A stretch of 64,000 bases of DNA. It comes from Cloeon dipterum. Its lineage: Eukaryota; Arthropoda; Insecta; Ephemeroptera; Baetidae. Of this stretch, positions 44,790 through 57,972 are shown piece by piece. How positions within the stretch are numbered: the stretch's first letter is position 1; every line of letters begins with the position of its first letter. The notes under the pieces were generated by a model. It did no database searches and was not told where the DNA came from. It saw only the letters and a list, made by a program, of their open reading frames with translations. Made by a program: the position numbers and the translations under genes. The DNA is taken from assembly GCF_949628265.1 (NCBI RefSeq), contig NC_088788.1, forward strand, positions 1,302,001 through 1,366,000. The letters run 5' to 3'.

Positions 44790-46329
44790 AATTTAACTAA
44801 AGATTTCAAAAAATTGTTGCATATCGAAAGAAACGAAAATTTTAATTTTTGAGGTAGCCAAAATGTGCCACATTTAATAATAAAAAATTTATAAAAACTT
44901 GGTGTCACAGTTACCCTAAATTTTTTAAAAATTCTAATTTAAATTTTGAAAAACGTGCTTTTTTGCACCAAAATCATTCTTTAATTGCAATTACGTTAAT
45001 TTCACGCAATTTTGGATCAGATTGGGTCTTCCTTTCGAATATTAATAAGATTCAGAGTAATTTAAAATCATCCCGCACCCCCCGAGGGTGAGTTTTGCTT
45101 AATTAATTAAATTTCATTTATTTATCTCGTTCCCAAATGTTTTCCTTTCTCTAAAAATTAAATCTGAAGTAAATTTAACAAGTAACCAGCTCCCTTCAGC
45201 TTTAAATGACCAATCTGAAGTTGTAAAAAGCCCTTGCGGCTGCATTCTGCATGATCTCTGCTAAACATTTAGAAGTAGCTGCAAAATTACTTAACGGTAA
45301 GACGAAACAACAACAATTTGCATGATTTTGCAATCTAATAGCGCAAATCTGCCTTTTTAAAATTCCTTGCGTCAAAGCAGTCAATAAACGCTTCAAGATT
45401 TATTTGAGGTCTTGCAACAATGGTGGCCATAAATCATATTTACGTACGGTTTTTTACAGGGCAAAAATACATTAATTAGGCCGATTTTTCTCCTAAGAGC
45501 AAAATAAAGCAAATAATTAAATTTTATAAATTTTAGGGCTGTTGTTTGGGTTTTCTATAATAATTTACTCAATATATATTTTGTTTGTCTATCCGTCTTG
45601 TAGTTCATTCATAAAGAAATAAAAGGTCCATTCATATAGTGAAAATATTTTTCGGTAAATTAAGTCCCATCCGCTTCTAAAATTGATTTATTTTTTGTTT
45701 TCCGCGTCAACAATCTATTTGTAGTTTGTTTTTCTTTATAGCAATAAAGGTGTACACCAGGGTGTCTATTGTGTAAGTCAAGAGGCGGTGTGTCCATAGA
45801 AATGTTGGAGAGGCTTGCGTAAAATCTTTGTTATCCACACAGCTGGATAGTATGGTCCAGCGCTGCGTCAAGCACCTGCGTGGATGCTGTTGTCGCCTTT
45901 GTCGCCTTTGACCACCACATGCAGAGTAAAAGGCCACAAATAACACACACCGCGCGGTCACGCGTCAACATACGACAGGTGTGACGAAAAATTTGTTCAA
46001 AACCACTTCAAATAATACTATCACGCACGCAGTCGAGAAGCAGATGATTTTGTTGTTTAATTCCGATGTCCAGCTGTACAGGTTACATGCTTTTAAATTG
46101 TGATTTTCTTTTTTCGGCCACACACCTTTTATTATCACTTCCTTTCATCTGTTGACAAAATCTGTGCGTGGAGATTTCGCACTCGGTAGACGAGTAAAGG
46201 ATGAAAATAGATTGGAAATCCCAGATTGAACAGATATTTGTGGTTTGATTTATTCATTTAAGGGAATAAATATAAATTGTCTAAAAATTCCGGCTAAATT
46301 TTAAAAATTTAAAATAAAAACCACATTTT
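44790..46329. other. AT-rich intergenic DNA
   Basis: No gene or clear repeat seen. A short CT/GT-rich region at about 45880-45960 is the only compositional change. Confidence 0.45.
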
Positions 46330-46740
46330 AAATCGTCTAAATTGAGAAGTTTTGCATGCAAAATTTCCCAAAAATTTAATTTTTTATCCCGTTAAAAATA
46401 TTTATAACGAAATTTGAACTGTAATGGGTCAAAACTCAGTAAAACGACACCAAACTCAACAATTTTGGCAATTTTTTCGCAATCTGACCCTCAGGGCCGT
46501 GTCAGGGTAAGAACCTGAGGGTCGGAATAACCTTTGGAGGTTCAATTTCGATCGCCACAATGCGTTGAAGTAAACAGAACACGGAAAAATATATTTTTTG
46601 AATGACAGACACATTTTTTAATTAAATTTCATGCTCGGGAGGGCGAATTCGAACCAATTCCAAAATTTCAAACTTTGATTACCGCGAAAATTCCATTCTG
46701 AAAATTTATTTTATTTGCACAGAATTTCACGGGCTATAAT
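46330..46740 (-). repeat. R4 interspersed repeat, inverted copy
   Basis: Reverse complement of the R4 right half: AACGACACCAAACTCAACAA, AATCTGACCCTCAGGGCCGT and GGTCGGAATAACCTTTGG. Confidence 0.82.
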
Positions 46741-46866
46741 TTAACTGAGTACCTAAAAAAAATTATATTATAAAAAATGAGAAGGAGACAATTAAAAATA
46801 AAACCGTCTAATTTGCTCTTAAAAATCGTCCAAAACTTTCAGCCTTAAAAAATCCCCATTTTATTC

Positions 46867-46882
46867 GTGTGTGTGTGTGTGT
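46867..46882. repeat. (GT)n microsatellite
   Basis: Eight GT units. The surrounding 46741-48056 is otherwise unique, with a CpG-containing stretch at 47500-47850 and no gene recognised. Confidence 0.85.
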
Positions 46883-48056
46883 ATTTATTAATAAATTATT
46901 AACGATTTTCTCCGTGCTAGGTAATAAAATTGAGGAATAGGTGCGTGGATAGAAAATGGCCAAAGCAAAAGAGCTGGCGAGCAAGCTAGCAGTCTTATTG
47001 CCAGCTCGCGCTTCTCGGCTCGCTCCGGGGTCGATGAACACCAGATCAACAGCCTTTTTCGCGAATACTTGCACCTCGCGGGCAGTGTGTTGTTGCAAAC
47101 TCGGCTTTTCAAACTGATTAGCAGCCGCGAAACGCGGATATTTGGTTCACCGTTGAACCGTTGATTTAGTTTAGAAAAGATTAAAAAAACTGCCGCAGTG
47201 TTTCCTCACAGCTTAAAGATTTATCATCTAGTGCGCCCTGCCCCCTCGCATCTCTCGAGTGTGACAAAAGACATTCTTGATTGCTGCTTTTCAATTATTG
47301 TCAGCTGCAATAACAATAAAAAGCGAGACTGTATGATCGCTGGCGTTTGAACAAGAACGCCGCTTTATTATATGCAGAGAGAGAGAAGAGACACGCCCTT
47401 GGCTTCATGGAAGCGCGCGCGCGACAAGCCTCTATATGTCAGCCTAAATGCTATACACACACTTTTCGTGGTTAACCCTTTTTCATGAGGTCCTTCAACC
47501 TGCTCTCTCGGATCGTTTCTTCAATTGATCGATCGCCGCCAGCTGACCCGCGCGATCATACAATAAACGATCGACGCGCGCCCGATTTGTATCAAATTTA
47601 GCTTGTAATTTCTAGAAAATAGAGTCTCGTCGCTATTCCCAGGCCGCGCAGCTGTTGAGAGCGGCTTGAGAATACACGTATTATTATTATTATATGTGAA
47701 TGAATGCATCAATCTGCTCCTCGCATATGCGCGAGTCCGCGAGTGTGCACTGCAGGATGAATGCGGAAGTTTTATGTATTGCTGCGCTCCCGTCCCGGCG
47801 ACGCAAATTGCATTGCGCTCGCTCGGCGGATAGGATAGAAAAGCTGCGCTAAGTAGTTAGACGAGATATGTAACGTGATTTCTATTGTCCACCAAACAAT
47901 GGTGCTCTCGCAGAATTTTGATCATAGAGACAGCAAAAAACATTTTATCCCTTGCGGATGTTTTATTCATAAATATAGCAGCAAGCAGTCCCCTTTCTTT
48001 GCCTGAAATTCAAGAAGGTCGATTCCTTTATTGGAATTTAAATTTAATTTATTTAC

Positions 48057-48811
48057 TTAAAGACCGTCTTTGACGATGCGCACTTCTCGAATTTATGTTC
48101 ATATTGTTTTTTGGCGGGAAGAAAAAGGTTCGCACGTCGCACTGGACTTTTTGGTCGGGAAAAACATTCATTTTACCCTCAAGAATCGATTCGTGTGCTC
48201 AGAAAATTCGTCTTTAACTAAAAAATTCGGTAAATGTGGGCGTGGTTCCTAGGAATATTTAAAAAGGAGGCGTGGCACGTGTTGCACAGCTCGGTGTAAT
48301 CGTAAAATTGTGAGAAAAATCGGTGGAATTTTGGAATGGGGGCGTGGTTGTCCGGAGAACGGAAAAGGAGGCGTGGCACAAAAAACATTTGACGATTTTA
48401 CTGAGAAAACTCCTGGGAATCTCGAACTGGGGGCGTGAATTTTAGGAAAATTACTAAAGAAGGTTTGGAACGTGTCACAAAGAGCGGGAAAATAAACAAA
48501 CTCGACTCAGAATTCACGGAAAATTTCGATGTGGGGGCGTGGTTCTCCGGAAAATTTAAATTGGAGGCTCAGCATGCGTTGGAAAGTACAGGAAATCCGT
48601 AAAATCGTTAAATTTAACCAAAAAATCGCGGGAATGTTGAAATGAAGGCGTGTTTCCCAGGAACTTTAATGAAGGGGGCGTGGCAAGTGTCGCCAAACGC
48701 AGGAAAATCGTAAAATTGGCATTTTTACAGCATCATTGAATAATTCTAACCTAATTCGAACCTCAAGAATCAATTGGTGAGCTCAGAAACTTCGTCAAAC
48801 ACAGTCTTTAA
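48057..48811. repeat. M1 element, long form with deleted left arm (copy 8)
   Basis: Left end TTAAAGACCGTCTTTGACGA jumps straight to TGCGCACTTCTCG, so the left arm is lost. It carries the same 500-bp GGGCGTGG-rich insert as 28529-29391 and ends CACAGTCTTTAAC. Confidence 0.85.
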
Positions 48812-49059
48812 CTAAAAATAATTAATTTAACCCCCAAAAAGATAATCAAAGTGGATTATTGAATGCAATTTTTTAATTTTAATCGAAAAATTAAGAGATT
48901 TTCCTCCAAAACTGAAACTAAATTAATTATTTTTGAATTTATTTCATCACTTTATGCAACATCCTCTCATTATATAATTTAAAAAAATATAAAACCCAAT
49001 TTTTTAGAATTTTAAGCATATATTTGAGAGGTTGTCAATGAAGTCAATCATCTTAGTCA

Positions 49060-49520
49060 GTTAAAATCTTTGTATAGGCGTGTTTGGCGGCACAGTCTTC
49101 GCATCAACACAAGGCGCGGAGCAAACTGAGTTTTTGTTTGAGTTCACACGGTGCAAAAATTGTCGCCTGCTTGCTTGTTCGCTTCTTCAAATATATATAA
49201 TATACGTGACGCTCGCGGGCTGCCAGCAGCGACAGAGAGCACCCAAGAAGCTCGATCTTTCTCGCTCTCTCGCTCATACTCTGTGGCTATAATAACAAGT
49301 GCGAAGTAGTGAGCGTTGAGCGAGTTTAATAAGTGGTATGAGTGGTACACACACACACACGGAGAGCATAATCTGGTGTCGGCTTGTGCAGAGGCTCCGA
49401 TTCGCTCGCCAGCCTTCTTTCTTTCAGCTACGGCCAACGACCTTCAATCTCTTCAGCCGCGTGTGTTTGTTGTTCTACGTGTCCATTTACTTTTCGCTTA
49501 CACCATTCACGCTAATTTTA
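49060..49520. promoter_or_regulatory. Promoter-like island
   Basis: ATATATATAATATACGTGAC at about 49189 leads into CpG-rich DNA with GAGAGC/CTCGCTCTCTCGCTC pyrimidine tracts and a (CA)n run at 49349-49359. Looks like a core promoter plus leader but no coding exon follows. Confidence 0.3.
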
Positions 49521-49589
49521 GCAGAAATAAATGTAGCGGATTGATTGAAAATTATTTGAATTGTTGCACGTGATGAAAATTCAAATTTT

Positions 49590-49715
49590 GGTAATTTTTT
49601 CCAGAATTTCCAGCGCTTTGCCAAATTTTCTTGCCAGATTTCGATTCCTCTGATCGAGATCTGAGCAACTATGCCATTTTTAGAGAAATAAAATAGGATT
49701 TCAAGTAAGGAGCAT
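49590..49715 (+). repeat. R8 repeat, copy 2
   Basis: TTTCCAGAATTTCCAGCGCT, GATTCCTCTGATCGAGATCT and GAAATAAAATAGGATTTC in the R8 order. Confidence 0.65.
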
Positions 49716-50239
49716 TTGAAAAATGAGAAAATTATAAATTTATTTGAAATTTTAACAAAACGATTAGGATAAAAAATTGAAACAAATTAATTGATTTGGA
49801 TTTGGAAGTTTCCACCTTTTCATGCGTGAATTTATTTTATTTTTTTGCAATTTTTCGCAATTTTCCCATTTAAATTGACTTTTGTAAAAGATTAAAAATT
49901 GTCACGATGGATAATAAAATATTGGGAATTTTACAAAGCCTGTGGTTGCCCCAAAAGACCGAAAAATTTAAAAACTTCTTAAAATAGTCTATAGTTTCTT
50001 TATTTTTTAGGTAAAATTCGAAAAAATTCAGAAAAACCCTAAATTGTTTTTTCCTCGGCTGTTTTTGTGCAAAATTGGCGAACCCTGTCCTCCAAATTTT
50101 TAAATTAAAAAATTGGCATTTTAAAACTGAAACCAAAAATTTCGCACGGAATTTCCCGCATTGCTCAGCAGTTAGAGCGTTTTTAAAAATACATTTTCCT
50201 CGTCGTGCATTGTTAACAAAAATGTCGTCAAGTGTGCGC
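49716..50239. other. AT-rich intergenic DNA
   Basis: Nothing recognised; long A/T runs. Confidence 0.45.
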
Positions 50240-51000
50240 GGTGTGCGAAGGTTGTTCTTCCTGGTTGAAAGGTGAGTATATAGGAATTAGTCACGATGGC
50301 GGTCGGTCGGTCGGTGTCATTCCTCCTGCGCGGTGCGTGATTCGCGGCCGAATGTAGGCCAATTCACACCTGACGAGAACGGCGGCGGCGGCGGCGGCAA
50401 CCAAGGAGGCGGCGGCACGGACGGAGGGACGGCGGCGGCGGCGGTGGCGGCGGCAGGGCCAATGTAAGGCACTCGTTTCATTGACTCATCATCTGATTGC
50501 GAGTCAACAAAGGGGCCGTTGAACCCAGTTGTCCCTCTGCTGTCTGCTTTTTGTCTATTTTGTTGCTATGAGGAAGCCGAAGCCAAGCAGCGGCCGCCGC
50601 GGTGAGAATAAACTCACTCACTCGACTCGCTTACGTAATGAGAAAAGGTCTCGGCGCTCGCTCGCTCGCTCGCTCGCCAATCGATTCGACTCACGATTCG
50701 CCAAATTTTCATCAAAGACTGCATGCGATTTCATACTTTTTTCCGTGCAGCCTTTTCCAGCCGCTCATTGATTCGAGTTGCCCATGGTAACAAGCAGGCG
50801 AGCTGCACCAACAAGAAGAGAGAGAGAGAGAGAGAGAAGCATGAGAGAGGCCGGGTCAGAAACCAAAATTCCAGCTCTGGTTGTTGAACTCTTTTCCTTC
50901 TTTCTTCGGCCGGTGCGCGAGGAGGAGCGGGGGCCGCGCCGCCACCTCACCAAATTAATATATTCCTCTTAATTTTCGGCTTTCTCACTCCTTTCCTAAC
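50240..51000. promoter_or_regulatory. GGC-rich island, possible first exon(s)
   Basis: Runs of (GGC)n at about 50381-50400 and 50405-50458, (CGCT)n at 50661-50678 and (GA)n at 50817-50836. Possible + strand donors AAT|GTAAGG at 50464 and GCG|GTGAGA at 50600. The strongest candidate in the desert for the 5' end of a gene whose coding exons lie beyond the window, but no transcript evidence exists here. Confidence 0.3.
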
Positions 51001-52134
51001 AAATAAACGTGGTTTCCAGCAGGTGGGGGCGCACAAAATATTTTGATAAGTGATTGACCCGACAGCGTCTCACTTCCTGGTGCCAGAAACCAGTTTTCGG
51101 CACGCGAAAAAAGTTAAAGAAAGAATAAGACCCTGACATGGTTGCCGATTCGCGAATTGCAGACAAAAAAATTTATTTTCGGCTGCGCCCGATTTTTTAT
51201 AAATTTATTTCCCCCTTTTGCGCGGATGTGTCGTGCTGGGGTGTGAATGCTAATTATGATGCGTGCGCCTCCTTAATTGTCCGCTGTTGGCGCGTGAGAG
51301 TGTACATATAATATAGCTTGGAGACCACGTGTGTGTTTGTATTTTGAGCGGCGCGGCGTGGCAGCTGGCGCTGCAAAGGTGAAGGATCGTCCTTCCTCCC
51401 GTGTCCCCTCCGCTCGGCTGCGCCTGCACCGCCAGCCTCAAGACTCGATTCGTTCGACCTGCCAGCACGCATTGTCGAGGCGCGCCCAATTCTGCTTCCC
51501 TTTTCCAACCAAGCCAACGAAGGGCATTGTGTCCCATCACCGGCTCACAAAATTACATCACCGCCACGTAAATAGATTGAAATAAAATTTATGCTGCGAC
51601 AAATTTAAAATAATTATTCAAGCAGAAATTAAAAGCAAATCTCTGCATTTTTTTAATGAAATTCCGTGCGATTCGCACATCAGTCATAAGTAATTGTCAT
51701 TTTCAGCGCCTCGCCTTCTCTTTCTTTCTTTCTTTCCTTCTTTCTCATTACGATTATTATGTGCGCGCAAGTTCATTCTTTAACGCGCGCGCAACATGAT
51801 TTATTATTATAGCATATTTTATGCGCGAGCACACTGCTATATTCTGCTCCTCCTTTTCTCACCGGCAGCCTTTCGCTGTCTAATGTCTCAAGCCGCTAAT
51901 TTGATGTGTGCAATATAATCACGCTGACTCACGACATTGAAATATAAACCACTGACAAAGCATTTAGAAAACTAACAATATACTTCAATATTCCTGCATT
52001 GCCTTTTCGGGGTTGGCTAACAATGAGATAAAATGGAAATTTTGCTTCTGAAATAGCAGAAAACCGATTTGTTTTTGTTTATCTTCTGATTTCTAATCGC
52101 AGAAACTCATAAAATTGCGCAAATCGGAGAAAGC
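51001..52134. other. Intergenic DNA with a CpG-rich patch and CT tract
   Basis: CpG-rich at 51230-51550, a (TTTC)n-like tract at 51718-51747 and GCGCGCGCAA elements near 51785. No gene recognised. Confidence 0.4.
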
Positions 52135-52715
52135 AGCAAGAATTCTTTGTTTGAAAAATCCTCGACGCTGATTGGCTGGACGCTCCCGTGGTTGCATGAT
52201 GTGCTGTAAATTGCGCGGAGTTTGTTGCGTCAGCAAATCAGCGTTGAGGATTCTTCTAGCAAAGAATTCTTGCTGAAATATTCGATTTTCCTGTTTTCAT
52301 TCGCATCTAAATCAACTTTTTATTGCAAATTTTAAGACGCAAGAATAATTCTTAGCTCGAAGAATCCTCGGCTCTGATTGGTTGAACGCAACGCGCATGT
52401 CAACAGCTTACGCGGTTGCCTAGCAACGGCACTAAAGTGCATTTTAAATTGCGTGGGAGCTGCTGACGTTCTTGTTGCGTCAGCCAATCAGCGTTGAGGA
52501 TTTTTCAAGCAAAGAATTCTAAAAGTTGTAATAGTTAGCCAGTAAACCGCAGCAAGATTTCTTAGCTCGACGAATTCTCGCTGATTGGCTGAACGCTACG
52601 CGCATGTCCGCAGCTACCGCGGTTGCCTAGCTACCAGAATAATTGCGCGGGAAATGCTAACATTAGAGTTTTGTCAGCCAATCAGCGTTGCAAATTTTTT
52701 CAGCAAAGAATTCTC
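52135..52715. repeat. M4 foldbacks, three in a row
   Basis: Units at about 52135-52275, 52342-52520 and 52556-52712. Each is an inverted repeat whose arms carry GCTGATTGGCTG and CAGCCAATCAGCGTTG and whose ends match AGAATTCTTTG/CAAAGAATTCT. Cores differ but share ACGCGCATGTC and GCGGTTGCCTAGC in the last two. Confidence 0.85.
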
Positions 52716-53994
52716 GCTGTTTTTTTTCGATTGGCGTGCTTTCAATCAAATTTAAATGAGTTTCTAAGATGATTAATCGATAGAACAACTCTTTAACTGC
52801 AAATAGAGGCCAAACAATCGTTTTTAAGTAGAATTAAATAGTGATTTACGAGGGAAATTTAATATGGATCGTTCTTACAGGAGAAGAAAGCCGTTCAGCG
52901 AAATTTTTTCAGTCCACTTGTCTCTCTTTAATGTCTATAATAAGTAAATATGTTTCCAGGGTATCTCCAGTCTCCAACAGGCTGAGTCATAATATGCAAC
53001 GAAGTAACGAACACACCGCATTATTCCAGTTAGCTAATCTAGAGCTCGACGTTTTATAGCAATTACAAGAAGTGTCATGACTGCAGCAGAGATTAATATA
53101 AATGCTTGATCAAGGAAATTAATATAAACACAGCAGTAGATTCCCGTCATTTCCTTATTTCTTAATTTTTGTATTTTTTCGTCAAACAAAGCTTTGCGTC
53201 AGTCAGCTTTCTTTTCTTTTCCGGAGTGCGGAGCTAGTTTTTGCATGCGCAATGAAGAATTCTACGAAAAGGAAATTGAAATTCCACGCGCAGCACAAAT
53301 CGAGCTGCCTGCTGACGAGTGGAAATAATAAATTAAAATCACCGCTCATTCGATACTGACTCGTCGTCGTCGTCGATTCGAACTATAGAAAATCCGCCGC
53401 TTTATTCCTCTCTCTCTATCTCTCGCTCGCGCGCGCGTCAAACCTCTGTGTTTGACACGCGCGGCGAGACGGAAGGATTTGGACGAGATGCATCGGCTCT
53501 CGCAGCTGCTGGGGCATCATAACGGATCGGATCATTCTCCTCTTCAAATCACACTCGGTGAATGATGATTCAACTATTTCGTGATGCACATTAGAAGACC
53601 GCAATGTCCGAATGAGTACAAATCGTGCTTGATTGAGCATATATTGTTTTAAAAGGCTGCGGAAATGAGACGAAGAGAAGAATAAAAAAATAGGGGTTTT
53701 AATTTAAGTGGACTGATACAGGGCGACAGTTGAATATTATTTGATTTATTGGATGTTGTGAAATTTAGACGAATATTTTCGGGAAAATAGTCGGCAATAT
53801 TTAGACAGGTTTTCGGATACGCATATAGATAGACGGTTTTAAAAGATTTTATTTATTTATTAATATTTTTACTCTCGTCATTTACAGCGGAATTTGATCT
53901 TTGCATGGGATTTTCTATCAAATGAAACGTGATGTCGTTTAAAATTTTTTTTACCTCGAACTTTCTGAAAAAATATGAAATTTTCACATTTTTA
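52716..53994. other. Intergenic DNA
   Basis: A CpG/CT-rich patch at 53340-53500 with CGTCGTCGTCGTCG and CTCTCTCTCT tracts. The - strand frame at 53416-53640 has no motif. Confidence 0.4.
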
Positions 53995-54455
53995 CAACCT
54001 CAAATCTCGGGTTATATTCATCAGAATTGCAAAAACTAAGCACTGTTCAACTTGACTTAACCTTTCCTCGATAGCCAAATTTGTATGAGGGTGATCAACC
54101 CTCATCCCCCTTCCACACCGTGTATTAAACTAACGAGAAAAATCGCGTCGTTTTGCACTTTTAGCAAACTTATTCACTGTTAAAAACGCTCTGAAATTGA
54201 AAAAATCTACTCCAAATTCCTCTGGCTATCTAGAAAAAGTTAAGTCAAGTTGAACGGTGTGCAGTTTTTGCAATTCTGACAGTTACAACCCGAGATTTAA
54301 GAAATTGAAAAGTTGGCAAAATTTTTTGCAAATATTGTCACTGCCAAGTATTTGGTTCTAATTATCAGAAATTAAAAAACTACCCACGGTTGGACTCGTC
54401 TCAACCTGCCGTGACGAGCTGAGAGGTTTAGGGGTGCTTACCATCCACCCCCACA
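53995..54455. repeat. R3 foldback units
   Basis: CTCAAATCTCGGGTTATATT, then AAAGTTAAGTCAAGTTGAAC in inverse sense, then a third half unit with AACTACCCACGGTTGGACTC. Alternating half-units give a chain of inverted repeats. Confidence 0.78.
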
Positions 54456-55392
54456 AGCTGCCAAAGAGAAATTTCTGTCATAATTTTTGCCCACCTGTGC
54501 CTTGGTCACTTGAAAGATATTTTTTTCATTCAAAAATATGTATCATCCCTCTCGTGAAAACCATGACCTTTTCCTATGAATGGCAGACAGCTGATTTCAC
54601 CCACCACCGCAAACATGAAAGACATTTTTACATTATTTATTTACAAATTCGGATAGTTAGGCCTGACACGCGTCTGATGCATTACTTTATAGCACCCTGA
54701 ATGACCTGGACTTTTGTATAGACGTGGATGGACGCACGACACAATAACAACACATTGAGAGGCTCGTCGACTTCAGAATGGCCACGAGCGCTGCAGAAGG
54801 GTAGCAAAAGCAAACAGATGCGTCTCGCTAACAAAGGGATCGTGCGGAGGCGGCAGTAGCGCTTTCCCTGTGCGTGTTAACAAAGGCATGAATGAAGAAG
54901 CAGCGGTCACTGGTCTTTTGCTTTGCTCCTGTAGCAATATTATATTTTCATTCAAGAAAAACAACCTTTTGAATTGATCGAGTTCAGCTCTGAGGTGAGT
55001 AATCTCTGAAGTGTCAGCCAACCTCCACGTTAATACTTGTCTTTGGTTCATTTTGGCTCTTTCCTCCTGGACTGGACAGGGTTTGAACTGTTGATAACTA
55101 AGTAAAGAATTGATTGATTATTGACACCAACCAAGTCCATGACACGTCCTGTCTCAACACATTGTTATGTAAAAAATAGATTGACTGAATCTTGTGGCGA
55201 ACATCAATGAAGTCCCCTACTTGACATTGTAAATATTTTTTTTCTTCGAAATTAGACAATATTTCATCACTTTGTTTACAAAACAAAAAGCTTTTGACTG
55301 CACAAGAGGCAGTAAGACGAATCACCTTATGCGTATAGTCAATAGCGACCCCGCGGAGGAAACCAAGAGAAAACCATTGAGGTAAAACTCAC

Positions 55393-55505
55393 ATTGTGCA
55401 AACATGCAAAGCGGCGACAAATTTCACGGATCTCCCACCCCGTGGCGAGCGAAATTGCCTCTGCGTTCACGCTGCACCCCAGCTGCAATATCCGTCTATG
55501 ACCAC
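55393..55505 (-). CDS. Candidate coding exon, unrecognised
   Basis: On the - strand an acceptor (GAGCTCTTCAG|GT) and a strong donor (CACAAT|GTGAGT) bound a single stop-free frame of 37 codons, GHRRILQLGCSVNAE...REICRRFACLHN. Cysteines are spaced C-x18-C-x4-C, loosely like the start of single-domain von Willebrand C proteins, but no second half of such a domain was found nearby and there is no start codon or signal peptide upstream. Not in any repeat family seen here. It may be chance. The rest of 54456-55392 shows no gene. Confidence 0.15.
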
Positions 55506-57319
55506 CTGAAGAGCTCAACAATCATTTTATGCTTGACTTTCACGTTGAGACTATAACGGATAAACTTAGCGTGACACGCAGTTTTTTCCGCTCTGCAACG
55601 AATTCCTGACTTGAAGCATATTGAATTTTCCCGCAAAATCGTTAAAAACAAATTAGAGATTAGGTTTTACGGATCATTTAAAGTTAAAAATATACAAATA
55701 GCGCTGGAATTTTTTTGGAACTAAAAAAATGGAGAAAATTCTCAAAGGAATTTTGCAATCGCCATTTTCACTAAATTTCTGCATTTTTCCAAAGAAAATC
55801 ACGCACTGTCAGATAGATCTCGATGAGAGGATTCCAAATCATGTGAGAAAATCGTGGTCAAGCCCCTGAAATCCCGGAGAAAACTGTCAAAAATCCACAA
55901 AATTTCACTTAATTATCATTTTAATTACGTTTTCACTATCATAAAAATTTGAATTTATGGCACGTGGTAACCAGTATGAATCTAAAGGGCCAAAATTATA
56001 TTCTGAGAAGATTCTCGATTAAATTTACTAAATTTTGGGTATTTTGAATTTTCCCAAAATAATTTAAGGTTCTCTAACGGCCAGTTGAATTTTTCAGACG
56101 AATTCTGTGCGAAAATAGTAAATTTAAGAATAATTTGCTCAATAGGAAAAAAACTGGAAATTTAATCAGCTTTCTGAATTTATGCTGTTTTTGACGCTAT
56201 ACTATATCAACAGCTGCTGAATTTAAATCAGGCCAAACACACACCCCTTTCGAAGACCTGCAATTATTGAAAAAATAATAAAAAAAGCTTTCATAACTCA
56301 AAAGTACTATTTTGTAATCTTCTCACTACAAAATTTTGATAAGTTTCCTCACGCCACGTTACGACTACTCTTTTTGGGCCCCTTTCCCGCTCTTTCCTCG
56401 TGGACAGCGTTTGCGTAAGCTGTCTCATGCTTTTATAAGCTTAACTGACTGTTATATATGGCACAACATGATTGTATTTTGGCTAACTGCGAGACTAAAC
56501 AACAACAATAAAAAGGTCCGTGAAAAAGCAAGCGTGCAAGATTTTTGACATTGAAATATTTAATATTTGCTAGAAATTTGTCAAGGTCCTCGGTCCTCTG
56601 GTCCTCGGACAGGGATAAAAAGAGCAAAAAAAAGGTATGTTCTAATTTATAGCAAATCTTTTTTTTCGTTCATAAGGTGCAGTGACCTTGACAATGAGAA
56701 AAAAAAGGATGGATGTTTGAGCCAATTCTTAAAACTGCGCCCTAGGGGTCTAAGCTTGTTTGCTTCCGAGTGTTTAAATAAACAGATTAAGAAGGCGACA
56801 TGCTATTGATTTTTAGATATAAATCACAGCATAAGCTGAAGATATAATAAGCTGAATGAACCGTTCATAATTCTGTGTGTCCATAATACACCTATAAATA
56901 CACACCTATCCAACCTTTCTTGAATGGACACACACATAATGAATGACTTCCCCTTTCTTGTTGCCGGTCAAGAACGGCTCCTCAATGGTAAATGCGAGGG
57001 TGGGCCAACGAGCCTCTTCCGCGTATTTATCGTCTCTCTCTGTCGGTGTTAATAGTAAAGACAAAAATGAACTTATGATCGTGTTTTCCCGTTCACACAA
57101 AAGCCTTTTTCGTCTTGGCAGCGACAAGCGACAATGCACCTTAACACAGGTCAACACAGGACGACGTGCACTTTATGACATATATGAATTTTCTCCACTT
57201 TAGCCACCTGCACACAAACCTTTTGTGTTCTTCAAAGTGACACTTGCCAAGTTTTGGTTGATTTTGTTGGGTGCAATATACAGTATAATACATATAAGAG
57301 GACGTTCCACATTGTAAAA
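55506..57319. other. AT-rich intergenic DNA
   Basis: A short inverted R8 fragment at about 55800-55870 (GATCTCGATGAGAGGATTCC). Otherwise nothing recognised; the frame at 56906-57157 (-) lacks motifs. Confidence 0.4.
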
Positions 57320-57480
57320 ATTCAAATTTTTAAATTTTCTCCAAAATTGGCAGCGCTCGACTACATTTTCTTGGCAGATTTAGATTTCTCTCGTCGAGAT
57401 CTGTATAAAAACCTCTTTGTTGGGAAATAAAATAGGATTTCGAGTAAGAAGACAGTTAAAAATCTTTGGAGCCACTTTTC
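57320..57480 (+). repeat. R8 repeat, copy 3
   Basis: AAATTGGCAGCGCTCGACTA, TTTCTCTCGTCGAGATCTGT and GAAATAAAATAGGATTTCGA. Confidence 0.68.
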
Positions 57481-57972
57481 TCAATAATTTACAACGCTAG
57501 TTAATTTAATTTCGGCTTCAACTGAGTCCTAATAGATCATTTCATATACATAGCCAACAAAAATATTCCTGAATTTCGAGTTAGAATCCACTTTTTAATT
57601 ATGTGTATTATTCAAATGAGATCATTTTCTCGAAAAATTAAAAGGTTTTGATCTCTCTTGTCGCAATCTATCCGACAGTGTTTGAATTTTGGTGGAAAAT
57701 CCCTTAAATTTTGAAATAAATGGTGAGAGAAAAAAGCGTGTTGCATGGTGCTTTAGGAAAGCGCGCAACAGGGGTAGAAAATGCTCTCCATCGGCGCATC
57801 AAAAGAGGGAAAAGATTTTCTTCGCAAGAAAAAGAATTTGCGCCAGGAAATTGGCTCTCACGTGCATATTCCATGATCACTCTTTGACATTAAAATTGAC
57901 TCTAAAAATACACTGTGAACAAAAATATAGCAATAATGAATATCACACGGGTAACATTTCAATTGGATTATA

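Noticed and set aside
46640..46665. B-box-like GGTTCGAATTC on the - strand
   Set aside because: Belongs to the inverted R4 copy; the corresponding site at about 5390 is not tRNA-like either.
57617..57628. 12-nt match to the bantam microRNA 5' end (TGAGATCATTTT)
   Set aside because: The match stops after 12 nt and flanking DNA does not fold into a pre-miRNA hairpin.
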